A stretch of DNA of 64,000 bases from a bacterium (GTDB taxonomy: Bacteria; Vulcanimicrobiota; JABDET01), in the NCBI GenBank assembly GCA_021817145.1, contig JAKAVV010000002.1, forward strand, positions 124,001-188,000. Reading direction: 5' to 3'. The translations under genes were made by a program, and so were the position numbers. Positions within the stretch are counted from its first letter, which is position 1. Each line of letters starts with the position of its first letter. The notes beneath the pieces were generated by a model, which was not told the DNA's origin, did not search any database, and was given only the letters and a program-made list of their open reading frames with translations. Below are positions 26,726-36,084 of this stretch, piece by piece.

Positions 26726-27442
26726 TCATCCCTTTTCTACAATTTTTACAAAATAAATGCTGAGCTCAAAAAGAGCATACATGCATCCTGAAAGCAGTCC
26801 CCATGAAAATAAATCAGGACTGGGGGAAAGAATGGCTGTGATGATTAAAATTGCAAGAAAAGCTTCTTTTCTGTATTTTCTCAGCAGCTGAGATTTTATA
26901 ATTCCTATTTTACCCAATCCCATCATTACCAGAGGAAGTTCAAAGGCTATCCCCCCCGCAATCCAAAAACTCAGAACAAAATTCACATAATTGGAAAGAG
27001 AAATCATTTCATGAATTTTAGACGTTGAATAACTCAAAAAAAACTTCATGGCTACAGGTAAAAGCAGAAAATTGACAAAACTTGCGCCGCCAACAAAAAA
27101 GAAAAAAGCTAAAGGGAGGATCCAGATTAAACTTTTTCTCTCTTCAATTTTTAAAGCAGGCAGCAGAAACATCAGCAGCTGATAAAAAAGAAAAGGAGAA
27201 GAAAGAGCGATACCAGCGATCAATCCAATTTTGAGGTGCATCAAAAAAGCTTCTGCAGGGGAAATGAACACAAGTTCTGGGACAGGTTTAATCATAAAAT
27301 CGAGTATTTTCCCTGAAAGCGAAAATCCTAAAATCGTAAAAGCAAAAACCACAATGATAGAATAAATTAACCTGGTTCTCATTTCATCCAGGTGATCCAC
27401 AAAACTCATGGTTTTATTTTCGGGTTTAAAAATTATTTTCAT
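26726..27442 (-). CDS. tatC: Twin-arginine translocase subunit TatC
   Basis: The 238-residue six-helix membrane protein has the N-terminal signature MSFVDHLDEMRTRL, which binds the twin-arginine signal, the periplasmic-loop Pro residues, and FELPLV with the conserved Glu. It forms the receptor core of the Tat complex for folded proteins. No tatA or tatB is in the window. It lies 15 bases downstream of the kinase gene and 28 bases upstream of the TSUP gene, so four genes probably share a transcript. Confidence 0.92.
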   Translation of the reverse strand: MKIIFKPENKTMSFVDHLDEMRTRLIYSIIVVFAFTILGFSLSGKILDFMIKPVPELVFISPAEAFLMHLKIGLIAGIALSSPFLFYQLLMFLLPALKIEERKSLIWILPLAFFFFVGGASFVNFLLLPVAMKFFLSYSTSKIHEMISLSNYVNFVLSFWIAGGIAFELPLVMMGLGKIGIIKSQLLRKYRKEAFLAILIITAILSPSPDLFSWGLLSGCMYALFELSIYFVKIVEKG

Positions 27443-27457
27443 CTTTCCTCATGCGGT

Positions 27458-29437
27458 TCACCACGCAAAAATCAAATTGGCGAGAGATTTCCCCCACAAT
27501 TTCAAAGCAGAACCCAGATCTCCTCTTTGATACGCAATGACACCAAGATTATGCCATGCTGGCCAGTATTTAGAATTAATAGCAGTGACTTTCTGCCATT
27601 CCAGTTCAGCAAGATCGAGCTTGCCATCCTGGAAATACACCTCTCCGATATTATAATATGCCTGCCAGTGATCTCTTTTTAAACGAGTTACCATTTGCCA
27701 GTTTTCAAGGGCTTCTTCCATTCGATTCATATAATAGGCGTAAAGGTTCCCTAAATTCCAGTACGCCTGCCAGTAATCCGCATTGTATAACAATGCCTTT
27801 TTCCAGGATTCTTCCGCCAGGTCAAAATTTTTGATCTGATAATACGCATTCCCCAAATTATAGTGCGCCTGCCAGTAATCTTTCTTGATTTTAATCGCTT
27901 TTTCCCAGTATTCAATCGCTGAATCCAGATCATTGGATTCATAAAACATAACTCCTAAATTGTACTGAACTTCTGGAAACTCTGGATTGATTTCAAGAGC
28001 TTTACCCCACTCTGCTTTTGCTTCTTCTTTTTTCCCTTCTTGATAAAGGCAGGCGCCAATATTAAAGGAAGCGCGGGCAAATCCAGGATCTGCTTCAGCA
28101 GCTCTTTTCCAGTTATCCAGAGCTTCTTCTTTTCTTCCTTTTTTCCAGAATGCGTTTCCAAGATTATACATCGCTTCAGCCATGTCCGGTTTATAAGCAA
28201 GAGCTTTCTGCCATTCTTCAATTGCGGGATCAATCTCCCCTTTTTTAAAATAACAATTTCCCAAATTGCAGTAAGCTGGAGCAAATTTGCTGTTCAGAGC
28301 AGAGGTCGTTCTGTACTGCTCAATGCTTGAATCCAGATTTCCAACCCGATAATGGGCAGACCCTAAATTATAATGAGCCACAAAATTATTTGGATTTAAT
28401 TCTACCGCTTTCCCATACTCTTCAACTGCTTTATCCACTTTTCCCAATCCATCATAAGCGGTTCCAAGATTATTGTGCAGCAGAGCATTATAAGGATCCA
28501 GATGGGTCGCTTTCTCCCATTCCATTGCAGCCAGATCAAATTTCCCTTGTTTATAATAATTGTTTCCAAGAGAATTATGAGAAGCCGCTTCTGTCGGAGA
28601 AATCGTGGTTTTCCTAACCTCTCCAAACCCTGCTTTTGTCACTTCTTCTATCATTTCTCCAACGCTTTGATATCGTTTATTCGGGTCTTTTTCCATTGCC
28701 TTTAAAATACAGGCTTCAATTTCAGGAGTTAACTCGGAATTGATTTGAGAAGGAGGGACAGGAGCCTGAGAAAGGTGGGCTTGAATCAATGCTGCTGGAT
28801 TATCCGCGGTAAAAGGGAGTTTTCCTGTTAACATTTCGTAAAGCATAACTCCTAGAGAATAAATATCGGATCTCCGATCCACTCTTTCCCCTCTTGCCTG
28901 CTCAGGAGAAAAATAACTGAATGTCCCAAGAACAGCCCCTGTTTCTGTTAAAGACTGTTCTGTTTCAATCCAGGCAAGTCCGAAATCCGTAATCTTTATC
29001 TTTTTCCCTTCTGTTACTAGAATATTCGCGGGTTTTACATCCCGATGAACCACTCCATGTTGATGGGCATAATCCAGAGCGTAAAGGATAGGAACAAAAT
29101 ACTCCAGAGCCTCTTTCATTGGAAAAACTTTTTGCGTTTCCATCACTGTATTCAGAGGCTGTCCCTCGATATACTCGAAAACAATAAAGTAGATTCCGTT
29201 ATCTTCTCCAATGTCAAAAATTCCTTGAATATTCGGATAATTTAGACGAGCTGCGGCCTGCGCTTCCCGAAGAAACCGATCCCTTGATTCTGTGTCTGAA
29301 ACCAGATGGGGGGAAAGAATCTTAATCGTGATAATCCTTTCTAGAACAGGATCTTCTCCTTTATAAACAACCCCCATGCCGCCATGGCCAATCTCCTCCA
29401 GAATCTTATAACGGCCAACAGTAGTAGCAGTACTCAT
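27458..29437 (-). CDS. Ser/Thr protein kinase with about ten C-terminal TPRs
   Basis: The 659-residue protein starts with a Hanks-type kinase domain (about 8-270): the glycine loop IGHGGMGVVYKG, the ATP-binding Lys in ITIKIL, the catalytic loop VHRDVKPANILV, DFGLAW and the GTFSYFSPEQARG segment. Residues about 285-655 are tandem tetratricopeptide repeats of 34 residues (for example ALYNADYWQAYWNLGNLY), a scaffold for protein contacts. No membrane segment is predicted, so it is a cytoplasmic kinase. It is divergent from cysS and heads the tatC operon. The target is unknown. Confidence 0.92.
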   Translation of the reverse strand: MSTATTVGRYKILEEIGHGGMGVVYKGEDPVLERIITIKILSPHLVSDTESRDRFLREAQAAARLNYPNIQGIFDIGEDNGIYFIVFEYIEGQPLNTVMETQKVFPMKEALEYFVPILYALDYAHQHGVVHRDVKPANILVTEGKKIKITDFGLAWIETEQSLTETGAVLGTFSYFSPEQARGERVDRRSDIYSLGVMLYEMLTGKLPFTADNPAALIQAHLSQAPVPPSQINSELTPEIEACILKAMEKDPNKRYQSVGEMIEEVTKAGFGEVRKTTISPTEAASHNSLGNNYYKQGKFDLAAMEWEKATHLDPYNALLHNNLGTAYDGLGKVDKAVEEYGKAVELNPNNFVAHYNLGSAHYRVGNLDSSIEQYRTTSALNSKFAPAYCNLGNCYFKKGEIDPAIEEWQKALAYKPDMAEAMYNLGNAFWKKGRKEEALDNWKRAAEADPGFARASFNIGACLYQEGKKEEAKAEWGKALEINPEFPEVQYNLGVMFYESNDLDSAIEYWEKAIKIKKDYWQAHYNLGNAYYQIKNFDLAEESWKKALLYNADYWQAYWNLGNLYAYYMNRMEEALENWQMVTRLKRDHWQAYYNIGEVYFQDGKLDLAELEWQKVTAINSKYWPAWHNLGVIAYQRGDLGSALKLWGKSLANLIFAW

Positions 29438-29516
29438 AATGATGGATCAAATTCTTCCCTTTTCCCGAAATCCATTCAAAAAGAGTTTTAAAGAATTGCC
29501 CGAATATAATCCTGTT

Positions 29517-30929
29517 ATGCCTCTTGTTTTATATAATACACTCAATCGGCAGAAAGAGATTTTCCATCCGATTTCTCCTTCTGAAGTTAAACTTTATACC
29601 TGTGGACCAACAGTTTATGATTTTGCTCATATCGGAAATTTCAGAACCTATCTTTTTGAAGATATTTTGAGAAGATGGCTGGCGTCAAAATACAACGTCA
29701 TTCAGGTCATGAATATCACGGATGTAGATGATAAAACCATTCGAAGATCAAAAGAAAAGGGGATACCCCTTCATGAATATACTCATGATTACATTAATTT
29801 TTTCTTCGAAGATCTCCTTTCTTTAAAAATTGAGCCAGCAGAGTATTATCCTCGCGCCACTGACCACATTCAGGAAATGGTCCAAATCATTCAGGATCTG
29901 CTTGAGAAAAAAATCGCTTACCAGGGGGAAGACAAAAGCATCTATTATGATGTCTCTAAATTTCCAGAATATGGAAAACTCGCTCATATTGAAGTCAAAG
30001 AATTAAAATCGGGGGCGCGCGTTTCCCATGATGAATACGATAAAGAAGAAGCATCTGATTTTGCTCTCTGGAAAGCCTGGGATAAAGAAGATGGAAATGT
30101 TTTTTGGGAAACCTCTTTAGGAAAAGGAAGACCGGGCTGGCATATTGAGTGTTCTGCCATGAGCATGAAATACCTGGGACATCACTTTGATATTCATACC
30201 GGCGGAGTGGATAATATTTTTCCTCACCACCAGAATGAAATCGCGCAGTCAGAAGCTCATACAGGGGAAAAATTTGTGAACTACTGGCTGCATGCCGAAC
30301 ATTTGATTGTTGAGGGGAAAAAGATGAGTAAATCTCTGGGAAACTTTTATACGGTCAGAGATATTCTAAAAAAAGGTTTTTCTCCTCTTGCCCTCCGATA
30401 TTTTTACGTTTCAAGCCATTATCGAAGTAAATTGAATTTTACCCTTCAAGGGCTGCAGGGAGCTGAATCCTCGGTTCACCGAATCCGAGATTTTATTTTG
30501 AGATTAAAATCAGCACATGGAGCTTCTTATCCCGAACTTCCAGAAGTTTTAAATAAAGCTTATCAAGAATTTAAAGAAGGAATGGATGATGATTTAAACA
30601 CTCCCAGGGCTACTGCAGCTGTTCATGAATCAATAAATCACCTGAATACCCCTCTTGAAGAAAAATCTATCTCCAGAGAGCAGGCGCAAGAAGTGATTCA
30701 GTTTTTCCTTCATGCCGATAAAATTTTGGGATTAAACCTGGATGAAATTTTAAAAGAGTCTCACATACCCCAGGAGATTCAGAAATTGATCTCGGAAAGG
30801 GAAAGCGCCAGGAAAAATAAAGATTATCGGAAAGCCGACGAAATTCGGAAAGCTCTTCAAGAAAAGCATTTTATCATTGAAGACACCCCCTCTGGTCCAA
30901 GAGTAAAAAGGATTGAATCCATATCATGA
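29517..30929 (+). CDS. cysS: Cysteinyl-tRNA synthetase
   Basis: The class I synthetase charges tRNA-Cys. KLYTCGPTVYDFAHIGNFRTY contains the Zn-binding Cys and the HIGN ATP motif; KMSKSLGNF is the KMSKS loop; the Zn ligands include ECSAMS and HHQNEIAQSEA. I place the start at the ATG at 29517, giving 470 residues beginning MPLVLYNTLNRQ as in relatives. The frame is open from 29439, but that would leave one base between divergent genes. A TATAAT lies 5 bases before the ATG at 29517 with no ribosome binding site, which could mean a leaderless message, though the matching -35 box is poor. The stop overlaps the rlmB start. Confidence 0.93.
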   Translation: MPLVLYNTLNRQKEIFHPISPSEVKLYTCGPTVYDFAHIGNFRTYLFEDILRRWLASKYNVIQVMNITDVDDKTIRRSKEKGIPLHEYTHDYINFFFEDLLSLKIEPAEYYPRATDHIQEMVQIIQDLLEKKIAYQGEDKSIYYDVSKFPEYGKLAHIEVKELKSGARVSHDEYDKEEASDFALWKAWDKEDGNVFWETSLGKGRPGWHIECSAMSMKYLGHHFDIHTGGVDNIFPHHQNEIAQSEAHTGEKFVNYWLHAEHLIVEGKKMSKSLGNFYTVRDILKKGFSPLALRYFYVSSHYRSKLNFTLQGLQGAESSVHRIRDFILRLKSAHGASYPELPEVLNKAYQEFKEGMDDDLNTPRATAAVHESINHLNTPLEEKSISREQAQEVIQFFLHADKILGLNLDEILKESHIPQEIQKLISERESARKNKDYRKADEIRKALQEKHFIIEDTPSGPRVKRIESIS

Positions 30930-31678
30930 ATGAGGAAGGAATTCTGTATGGAAGACACCCTGTTCTAGAAGGATTAAAAGGAAAAACTCCTTTCGAAAAA
31001 ATTTACATTTCTCAACACGAAGAAAATTCTGAAATTTTAAAAGAAATCCGCAGGACAGCAGAATTTCGAGGTATCCCTGTTCTTTTCGCTCCCCGAGAAA
31101 AATTAAACCAGATCACTGGGAATCGGAATCATCAAGGAGTTGTTGGAATTGCTTCAGCTCAAGAATATGTCAGCCTGGAAAAAATCTTAAAAACTGCTGC
31201 GGGAAAAACGATCCTTCTTGCTCTGGATCATATCGAAGATCCGCAAAATTTAGGGGCTGTTCTGAGAACCTGTGATGCTGTTGGAGTAAAAGGAGTGATC
31301 CTGCCGAAAAGGAGATCCACAGGGCTGACAGGAGGAGCTGCCAAAGCCTCTGCAGGAGCCATACGATATGTTCCAGTGGCTCGAGTCTCTAATCTCCATC
31401 AAGCCCTTTTAACTTTAAAGAAAAATGGTTTTCTTATCCTTGGAGCGGACCAGTCGGCAGAGAAAAGCTATCGAGAAATTTCTTATCCCGACCAGGTCGT
31501 TCTGGTGATGGGAAGTGAACACAAAGGCTTGAGTTTTTTAATTAAAAACAACTGTGATCTCCTGGTGAAAATTCCAATGACAGGACATCTGGATTCCTTA
31601 AATGTCTCTGCTGCAGCATCTTTAATTTTATACGAAATTTTCTTTAAATTTAAATCGGTTGAAACAGCCAAATCTTGA
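30926..31678 (+). CDS. rlmB: 23S rRNA Gm2251-type 2'-O-methyltransferase (TrmH/SpoU family)
   Basis: The 250-residue SpoU-family enzyme begins LYGRHPVLEGL, the substrate-binding domain start of RlmB. It has the knotted SAM domain motifs DHIEDPQNLGAVLRTCDA, VMGSEHKGLS and IPMTGHLDSLNVSAAASL. It should methylate a ribose in the 23S rRNA P-loop. Its ATG overlaps the cysS stop by four bases; cysS-rlmB pairs are common in bacteria. Confidence 0.92.
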   Translation: MNEEGILYGRHPVLEGLKGKTPFEKIYISQHEENSEILKEIRRTAEFRGIPVLFAPREKLNQITGNRNHQGVVGIASAQEYVSLEKILKTAAGKTILLALDHIEDPQNLGAVLRTCDAVGVKGVILPKRRSTGLTGGAAKASAGAIRYVPVARVSNLHQALLTLKKNGFLILGADQSAEKSYREISYPDQVVLVMGSEHKGLSFLIKNNCDLLVKIPMTGHLDSLNVSAAASLILYEIFFKFKSVETAKS

Positions 31679-31695
31679 GAAATTCAAGAAGGCTC

Positions 31696-33783
31696 TTATG
31701 TTGAGACCTTTTCTTTCTCTTTTTTAGATTCCGCGACAATCCCTTCGGCAATATGAGCGGGAACCTCTTCATAATGTGAAAAAGTCAGCTTAAATTTCCC
31801 TCTTCCCTGGGTCATGCTCCGCAGATCAATGGCATATCTCTGCATTTCAGCCATTGGAACTACCGCTTTAATCACCTGATGATCTTTCACATCGGGTTCC
31901 ATTCCTGATATTCTCCCTCGTCGAGAATTTAAATCTCCAATAATATCTCCCATGTAAGCATCAGGGACTGTAACTTCCACAGTCCCGATCGGTTCCATTA
32001 AAATGAGGCCGGCATGGGTTACAGCTTCTCTCATAGCCATAGAACCCGCAATCTGGAAAGCCATGTCTGATGAATCAACAGGATGATATTTCCCATCAAA
32101 AACAGTAACTCTGATATCCACCATTTTATGCCCTGCTAAAACTCCCTCTTCCATGGCTTTAATAACCCCTTTTTCAATAGAGGGAATAAACTGATTAGGA
32201 ATCGCGCCGCCGACAACTTTATCAACATATTCAAATCCCGTTCCTCTTGGGAGAGGTTCAACCTTAAGAGAACAAACTCCATACTGTCCATGTCCACCTG
32301 TTTGGCGAACATACTTTCCCTGGGCTTCAGCTTTCCCTTTAATCGCCTCCCGATAAGGGATTCGAAACGGTTTTAATTCAATGTCAACTCCAAATTTACG
32401 CTTCATTCTTTCTGCATTGATGTCAATGTGCAAATCTCCCAGCCCTGAAATCAAAGACTGCTTAATTTCAGGATCTCTCCATGTTTTAATGGTTGGATCC
32501 TCTTCCATGATTCGCGTTAAAGCGCTGGAAAGCTTATCTTCATCCCCTTTGCCTTTAGGTTCTAGAGCCAATGTCAAAACAGGCTCAGGAAATGCAATCG
32601 GATCAAAAACAATCGGATTCGCTTTATCGCACAAAGTGTCATTTGTCATCGTGATCCCAAGCTTTGTGGCTGCGCAAATATCCCCTGCATAAGCTTCATT
32701 TAAACTTTCCTGATGCTTGCCCCGAAGCGTTAAAATTCCGCTCACTTTTTCTTCTTTTTCTTTAACCGAATTGTAATAAACAGAATCGGGTTTAAAAATC
32801 CCGCTGAAAACACGAAAATAAGTGATTCTGCCTACAAAAGGATCAGTCGTGGTTTTAAAAACAAGAGCTGCAAAAGGAGCTTTAGAATCAGGTTTGCGCA
32901 TTATCTCTTTCCCGGATTTCGGATCTTTCCCCGTGGCTTCTCTTCTATCTCCTGGATGAGGGGCGTAAGCTGCAAAAGCGTCTAAAATCAATTGCATCCC
33001 AGCATTTTGATACGCTGAACCGCAAAACACAGGAACCAGTTCTCTGGATAATATTCTGGATCTCAAGCCTGAAATAAACTCTTCAAAAGTCAGTTCTCCT
33101 GATTCTAAAAAATGATTCAGCAAATTTTCACTGGATTCTGCGGCAGACTCCATTAATTGATCCCGATACTGTTTTGCCTTTCCTTTTAAGTCATCCGAAA
33201 GAGGGATTTCTTTCATCTCTTTTTTGTCAAATTGATACGCTTTCTGGTTGACCACATCCACGATTCCTTTAAACTGTTCTGCCTGTCCAATAGGGATTGT
33301 AAAAGGAAGCGCTTTAGAAAAAAGCTTTTCTTGAATCTGATTCATAACCCGATCAAAATCGACATTTTCTTTATCCATCCGATTCACAAACAGAAATTTA
33401 ACTTGTTTAAACTCATCTGCCCGTTCATAAGCTTGTTCAGTTCCGACTTCTACTCCAGAAGAGGCATTAATAAGAATAAGAGAGGTATCCACAACTCTGG
33501 AGGCAGCAATTGCCTCGGAAACAAAATCCATAAATCCTGGGGTATCAATCAAATTGATCTTTTTCCCTTTCCACTCAAAAGGGGCAAGAGCTAAAGAGAT
33601 CGATATTTTCCGCTTGATTTCATCCGGATCAAAATCTGTGGTTGTGTTCCCCTCCTCTATTCTCCCAAGCCTATCTAAAACTCCTGATGTGAATAGGAGC
33701 GCCTCAGCAAATGAAGTTTTTCCTGATCCTCCATGACCAAACAATCCAATATTCCGAATCTCTTCTGTTTGATAGGTCTTCAC
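31696..33783 (-). CDS. Elongation factor G paralogue (EF-G2-like GTPase)
   Basis: The 695-residue translational GTPase starts at GTG with a GGGAGG site. The P-loop reads GHGGSGKTSFAEALL, switch II IDTPGFMDF and the guanine site NRMDKEN. Canonical EF-G has AHIDAGKTT at the P-loop, so this belongs to the divergent EF-G2-like group, which often acts beside the canonical factor in ways that are poorly known. Domains II to V follow in the normal order with VRQTGGHGQYG in domain IV and GDIIGDLNSRRGRI in domain V. No rpsL, rpsG or tuf gene is nearby, which supports a paralogue rather than the str-operon fusA. Confidence 0.88.
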   Translation of the reverse strand: MKTYQTEEIRNIGLFGHGGSGKTSFAEALLFTSGVLDRLGRIEEGNTTTDFDPDEIKRKISISLALAPFEWKGKKINLIDTPGFMDFVSEAIAASRVVDTSLILINASSGVEVGTEQAYERADEFKQVKFLFVNRMDKENVDFDRVMNQIQEKLFSKALPFTIPIGQAEQFKGIVDVVNQKAYQFDKKEMKEIPLSDDLKGKAKQYRDQLMESAAESSENLLNHFLESGELTFEEFISGLRSRILSRELVPVFCGSAYQNAGMQLILDAFAAYAPHPGDRREATGKDPKSGKEIMRKPDSKAPFAALVFKTTTDPFVGRITYFRVFSGIFKPDSVYYNSVKEKEEKVSGILTLRGKHQESLNEAYAGDICAATKLGITMTNDTLCDKANPIVFDPIAFPEPVLTLALEPKGKGDEDKLSSALTRIMEEDPTIKTWRDPEIKQSLISGLGDLHIDINAERMKRKFGVDIELKPFRIPYREAIKGKAEAQGKYVRQTGGHGQYGVCSLKVEPLPRGTGFEYVDKVVGGAIPNQFIPSIEKGVIKAMEEGVLAGHKMVDIRVTVFDGKYHPVDSSDMAFQIAGSMAMREAVTHAGLILMEPIGTVEVTVPDAYMGDIIGDLNSRRGRISGMEPDVKDHQVIKAVVPMAEMQRYAIDLRSMTQGRGKFKLTFSHYEEVPAHIAEGIVAESKKEKEKVST

Positions 33784-33878
33784 TTTAACTCCTCCCTTTA
33801 AGGAATTGGTTATCTTTCAAAGAGTCCGCCAATTCTCTTCTTTGAGTTTAGATTGACGAACAGGAAGATGGATATCAA

Positions 33879-34058
33879 TTATTGCTTTGCGGTTAAATAT
33901 TCAATCGGAATCTTTTTCTTTTTCTGCTCTGCGCAGCGGCGGTGCCACCTCCGTCCTCCAATCCAAACGGTTTCTTTTTCATCTAACAGACCGCCGCAGA
34001 GCCGACATTTCGGTGGTCCTGGTTTTTTATTAGCCCCCTTTTTTCCTTCCTGTGCCAT
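33879..34058 (-). CDS. Small zinc-finger-like protein (59 residues)
   Basis: A 59-codon frame starts at the ATG at 34056-34058, which is preceded by a perfect AGGAGG site lying in the end of the RidA gene, three bases downstream of its stop. The peptide reads MAQEGKKGANKKPGPP, then KCRLCGGLLD, then GGRRWHRRCAEQKKKK and ends LTAKQ. The CxxC and HxxxC-like pairs (Cys18, Cys21, His39, Cys42) could hold one zinc ion, as in LIM-like or treble-clef fingers. Basic tails at both ends suggest nucleic-acid or ribosome contact. I do not know this family. Confidence 0.72.
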   Translation of the reverse strand: MAQEGKKGANKKPGPPKCRLCGGLLDEKETVWIGGRRWHRRCAEQKKKKIPIEYLTAKQ

Positions 34059-34061
34059 CCT

Positions 34062-34466
34062 TTATCCCTCCTTTCCGTTTTTAGATTTCACAAAAGCAAC
34101 AGCTTCTACCTCGATTAAAGCATCTTTGGGAAGTTCACGAACGCCAATTGTTGAGCGGGCAGGGGGATGAACCTGGAAATACTCCGCATAAATGCTGTTG
34201 ACCACCTGGAAATTTGCCATATCGGTTAAATAAACCGTTGTTTTCAACACGCACTCAAGTCCTGACCCCCCTTCCTCTAAAATCGCTTTTAAATTCTCCA
34301 GAGCTCTTCTGGTTTGAAGCTCAATCTGCTGCCCTGACAATTGACCTGATACAGGATCAAGACCTAACTGTCCTGAAACGAAAATTAAACTTTCCCAAAG
34401 GACAGCCTGACTGTAAGGGCCTATGGCAGGCGGAGCATTTTTGCTGAAAATTCTCAGTGATTTCAT
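34062..34466 (-). CDS. ridA: RidA-family reactive imine/enamine deaminase
   Basis: The 134-residue protein has the RidA signature APPAIGPYSQAV near the N-terminus, FVSGQLGLDP, and PPARSTIGVRELPKDALIEVEAVA with the conserved Arg that binds the substrate carboxylate and the Glu in IEVEAVA. RidA hydrolyses reactive 2-aminoacrylate-type enamines from PLP enzymes. Its start overlaps the upstream stop by four bases. Confidence 0.92.
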   Translation of the reverse strand: MKSLRIFSKNAPPAIGPYSQAVLWESLIFVSGQLGLDPVSGQLSGQQIELQTRRALENLKAILEEGGSGLECVLKTTVYLTDMANFQVVNSIYAEYFQVHPPARSTIGVRELPKDALIEVEAVAFVKSKNGKEG

Positions 34467-35230
34467 GGCTGATTTTTTTTAAAAAAATTTGACGCCTGAT
34501 TTAAAGTTTCAAGATCGTCAACATTAAAGGCAATTTCTGGATCATGAGAAAGAATCCCTTTTGCGGGGAAACCTAAAAGTTCACTGGCTCTTTTCTCTAA
34601 AATAGAAATCGAGAGCTTTCCTAAAAACTTCCCCAAAGCCAGCTTTAAAAGAAATGAAAATCCAAAAATTCGGGTTAAAGCAAAAACATTTTTTCGATTT
34701 TCAGTAATCCTTTCAGCTATTTTTTTTAAAGCAGGAAAGGTGGCGGGCTGAATTCCTATCAATCCGCCGCCGCAAAATTCCCCTTCTAAAAGCTTTACAT
34801 AAGTATGACTGGCTCCTGGAAATCGAGCTTCTGAATCCTGACGAGAAACAAAACTGTAAAACAAACCGGCATCTGACTGCTCGCATTGAGTCATAAAATT
34901 TTCAATCCCTTTTTTCGTTAAAAAAGGAAGATCGCAAGCAGCCACTAAAACCAGGTTTGTTTCAGACAGCAAAGCTGAAATCCCTTTCCCCAGCGACTCA
35001 ACAAGAGTTTTCCCACCCGCAGTTGAGATTGTTCCTGGAAATTCACTTCCTCCCTCTGGAAGAACACAGACAACTCTTTTTATGGAAGGGACACTCAATA
35101 GGGAATTTAAAACATACTGAGCCATTGGTTTCCCTTCAATAGGCAAATAAGCTTTCCCTGAAAATGAACCAAGAGGCTTAAACTCATCCTCTAGTTTCCC
35201 GCCAGCAAGAAGGATGGCTTCCCAATTCAT
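34463..35230 (-). CDS. MobA-like nucleotidyltransferase
   Basis: The 255-residue protein has the NTP-transferase start EAILLAGGKLEDE, KAYLPIEGKPM with the Lys contacting the phosphate, and the metal motif AACDLPFL. It resembles MobA, MocA and sugar-nucleotide transferases and differs in a long C-terminal part that ends with an IAFNVDDLE box typical of MobA-type enzymes. The substrate could be a cofactor or sugar. It is coupled by ATGA overlaps to ispE before it and ridA after it. Confidence 0.82.
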   Translation of the reverse strand: MNWEAILLAGGKLEDEFKPLGSFSGKAYLPIEGKPMAQYVLNSLLSVPSIKRVVCVLPEGGSEFPGTISTAGGKTLVESLGKGISALLSETNLVLVAACDLPFLTKKGIENFMTQCEQSDAGLFYSFVSRQDSEARFPGASHTYVKLLEGEFCGGGLIGIQPATFPALKKIAERITENRKNVFALTRIFGFSFLLKLALGKFLGKLSISILEKRASELLGFPAKGILSHDPEIAFNVDDLETLNQASNFFKKNQP

Positions 35231-36084
35231 GTTCTTGTAACCCAGACCTCTCCAAAATCTTTTACCTTTTCCGCCAGATTCAAAGCATGTTTTTCATCAG
35301 AAACAACAGCAAAAAGAGCGGAGCCGCTTCCACTCACTTGAGCTGCTAAAGCGCCATTTTCCATAAAAAGATTTTTAATCTGCTCCAACTGGGGATAAAG
35401 AGGGAAAAGGTGAGGTTCAAAATCGTTAACAAAATACCGAAAGAGATCCTGAAACTCCCCCTGTTTTAGGCTTTGAGATAGTTTTAATGAGTTCTCTCCA
35501 TAAGTATAAGAGCGAATCTGACGATAAGCAAAAGCAGTTGAAATAGAAAAATGGGGTTTGATAAGAACCAGGGGAAAAGAAGGAAAAGAAGGAAGGGGTT
35601 CCAGTTCGTCTCCTTTCCCTCTGCCAAAAGCGGTTCCGCCCTGCAGAAAAAAAGGAACATCAGCTCCCAATTCTGCGGATAGGGAGTTTAACTTTTCTTC
35701 AGAAAAATGGTACTTTTCTCCCAAGATTCTCAAAACAGCGGCAGCATTGCTGCTTCCGCCCCCCAATCCTGCCCCTATCGGGATTTTTTTTTCAAGAAAA
35801 ATCTCAACAGGGACAGGAAATCCCACCCCTTTTTCAATCGCCCTTACCGCTTTAAGAATTAGATTTTCTTCCCCTAAGGGAACCTCTGAATGAGAACAGT
35901 GTAATCGTCTCTCCCCTGAAATCCAGTTAATGGTCAGCTCATCTGCAAGCTGAATCGTCTTGAAAATAGTGAAAAGATCATGATATCCATCCGGTCTTTT
36001 CCCAAGAATTTCAAGAGTTAAATTGATTTTAGCGGGAGAAAAAACCTTAACTGTGTTTTCCTGCTCCTGTTTCCTTAAAAACAA
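35227..36084 (-). CDS. ispE: 4-diphosphocytidyl-2-C-methyl-D-erythritol kinase
   Basis: The 285-residue GHMP kinase performs the ATP-dependent step after CDP-ME formation in the MEP isoprenoid pathway. It has FSPAKINLTLEILGKRPDGYHDL, the ATP loop IPIGAGLGGGSSNAAAVL, and the C-terminal SGSGSALFAV. The start appears to be TTG at 36084 with GGAAAG upstream, which makes the gene overlap the preceding one by 38 bases. No ATG gives a natural N-terminus. A dxs homologue lies far away at 2140, so MEP genes are not clustered. Confidence 0.92.
   Translation of the reverse strand: MFLRKQEQENTVKVFSPAKINLTLEILGKRPDGYHDLFTIFKTIQLADELTINWISGERRLHCSHSEVPLGEENLILKAVRAIEKGVGFPVPVEIFLEKKIPIGAGLGGGSSNAAAVLRILGEKYHFSEEKLNSLSAELGADVPFFLQGGTAFGRGKGDELEPLPSFPSFPLVLIKPHFSISTAFAYRQIRSYTYGENSLKLSQSLKQGEFQDLFRYFVNDFEPHLFPLYPQLEQIKNLFMENGALAAQVSGSGSALFAVVSDEKHALNLAEKVKDFGEVWVTRT

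Noticed and set aside
29439-29516. An N-terminal extension of 26 residues on CysS
   Set aside because: The extra residues match nothing in the family, and this start would lie one base from the divergent kinase start. The ATG at 29517 gives the normal N-terminus.
31696-33783. Calling the GTPase canonical fusA
   Set aside because: Its P-loop (GHGGSGKT) and the absence of neighbouring ribosomal protein or tuf genes fit the EF-G2-like paralogue group better.
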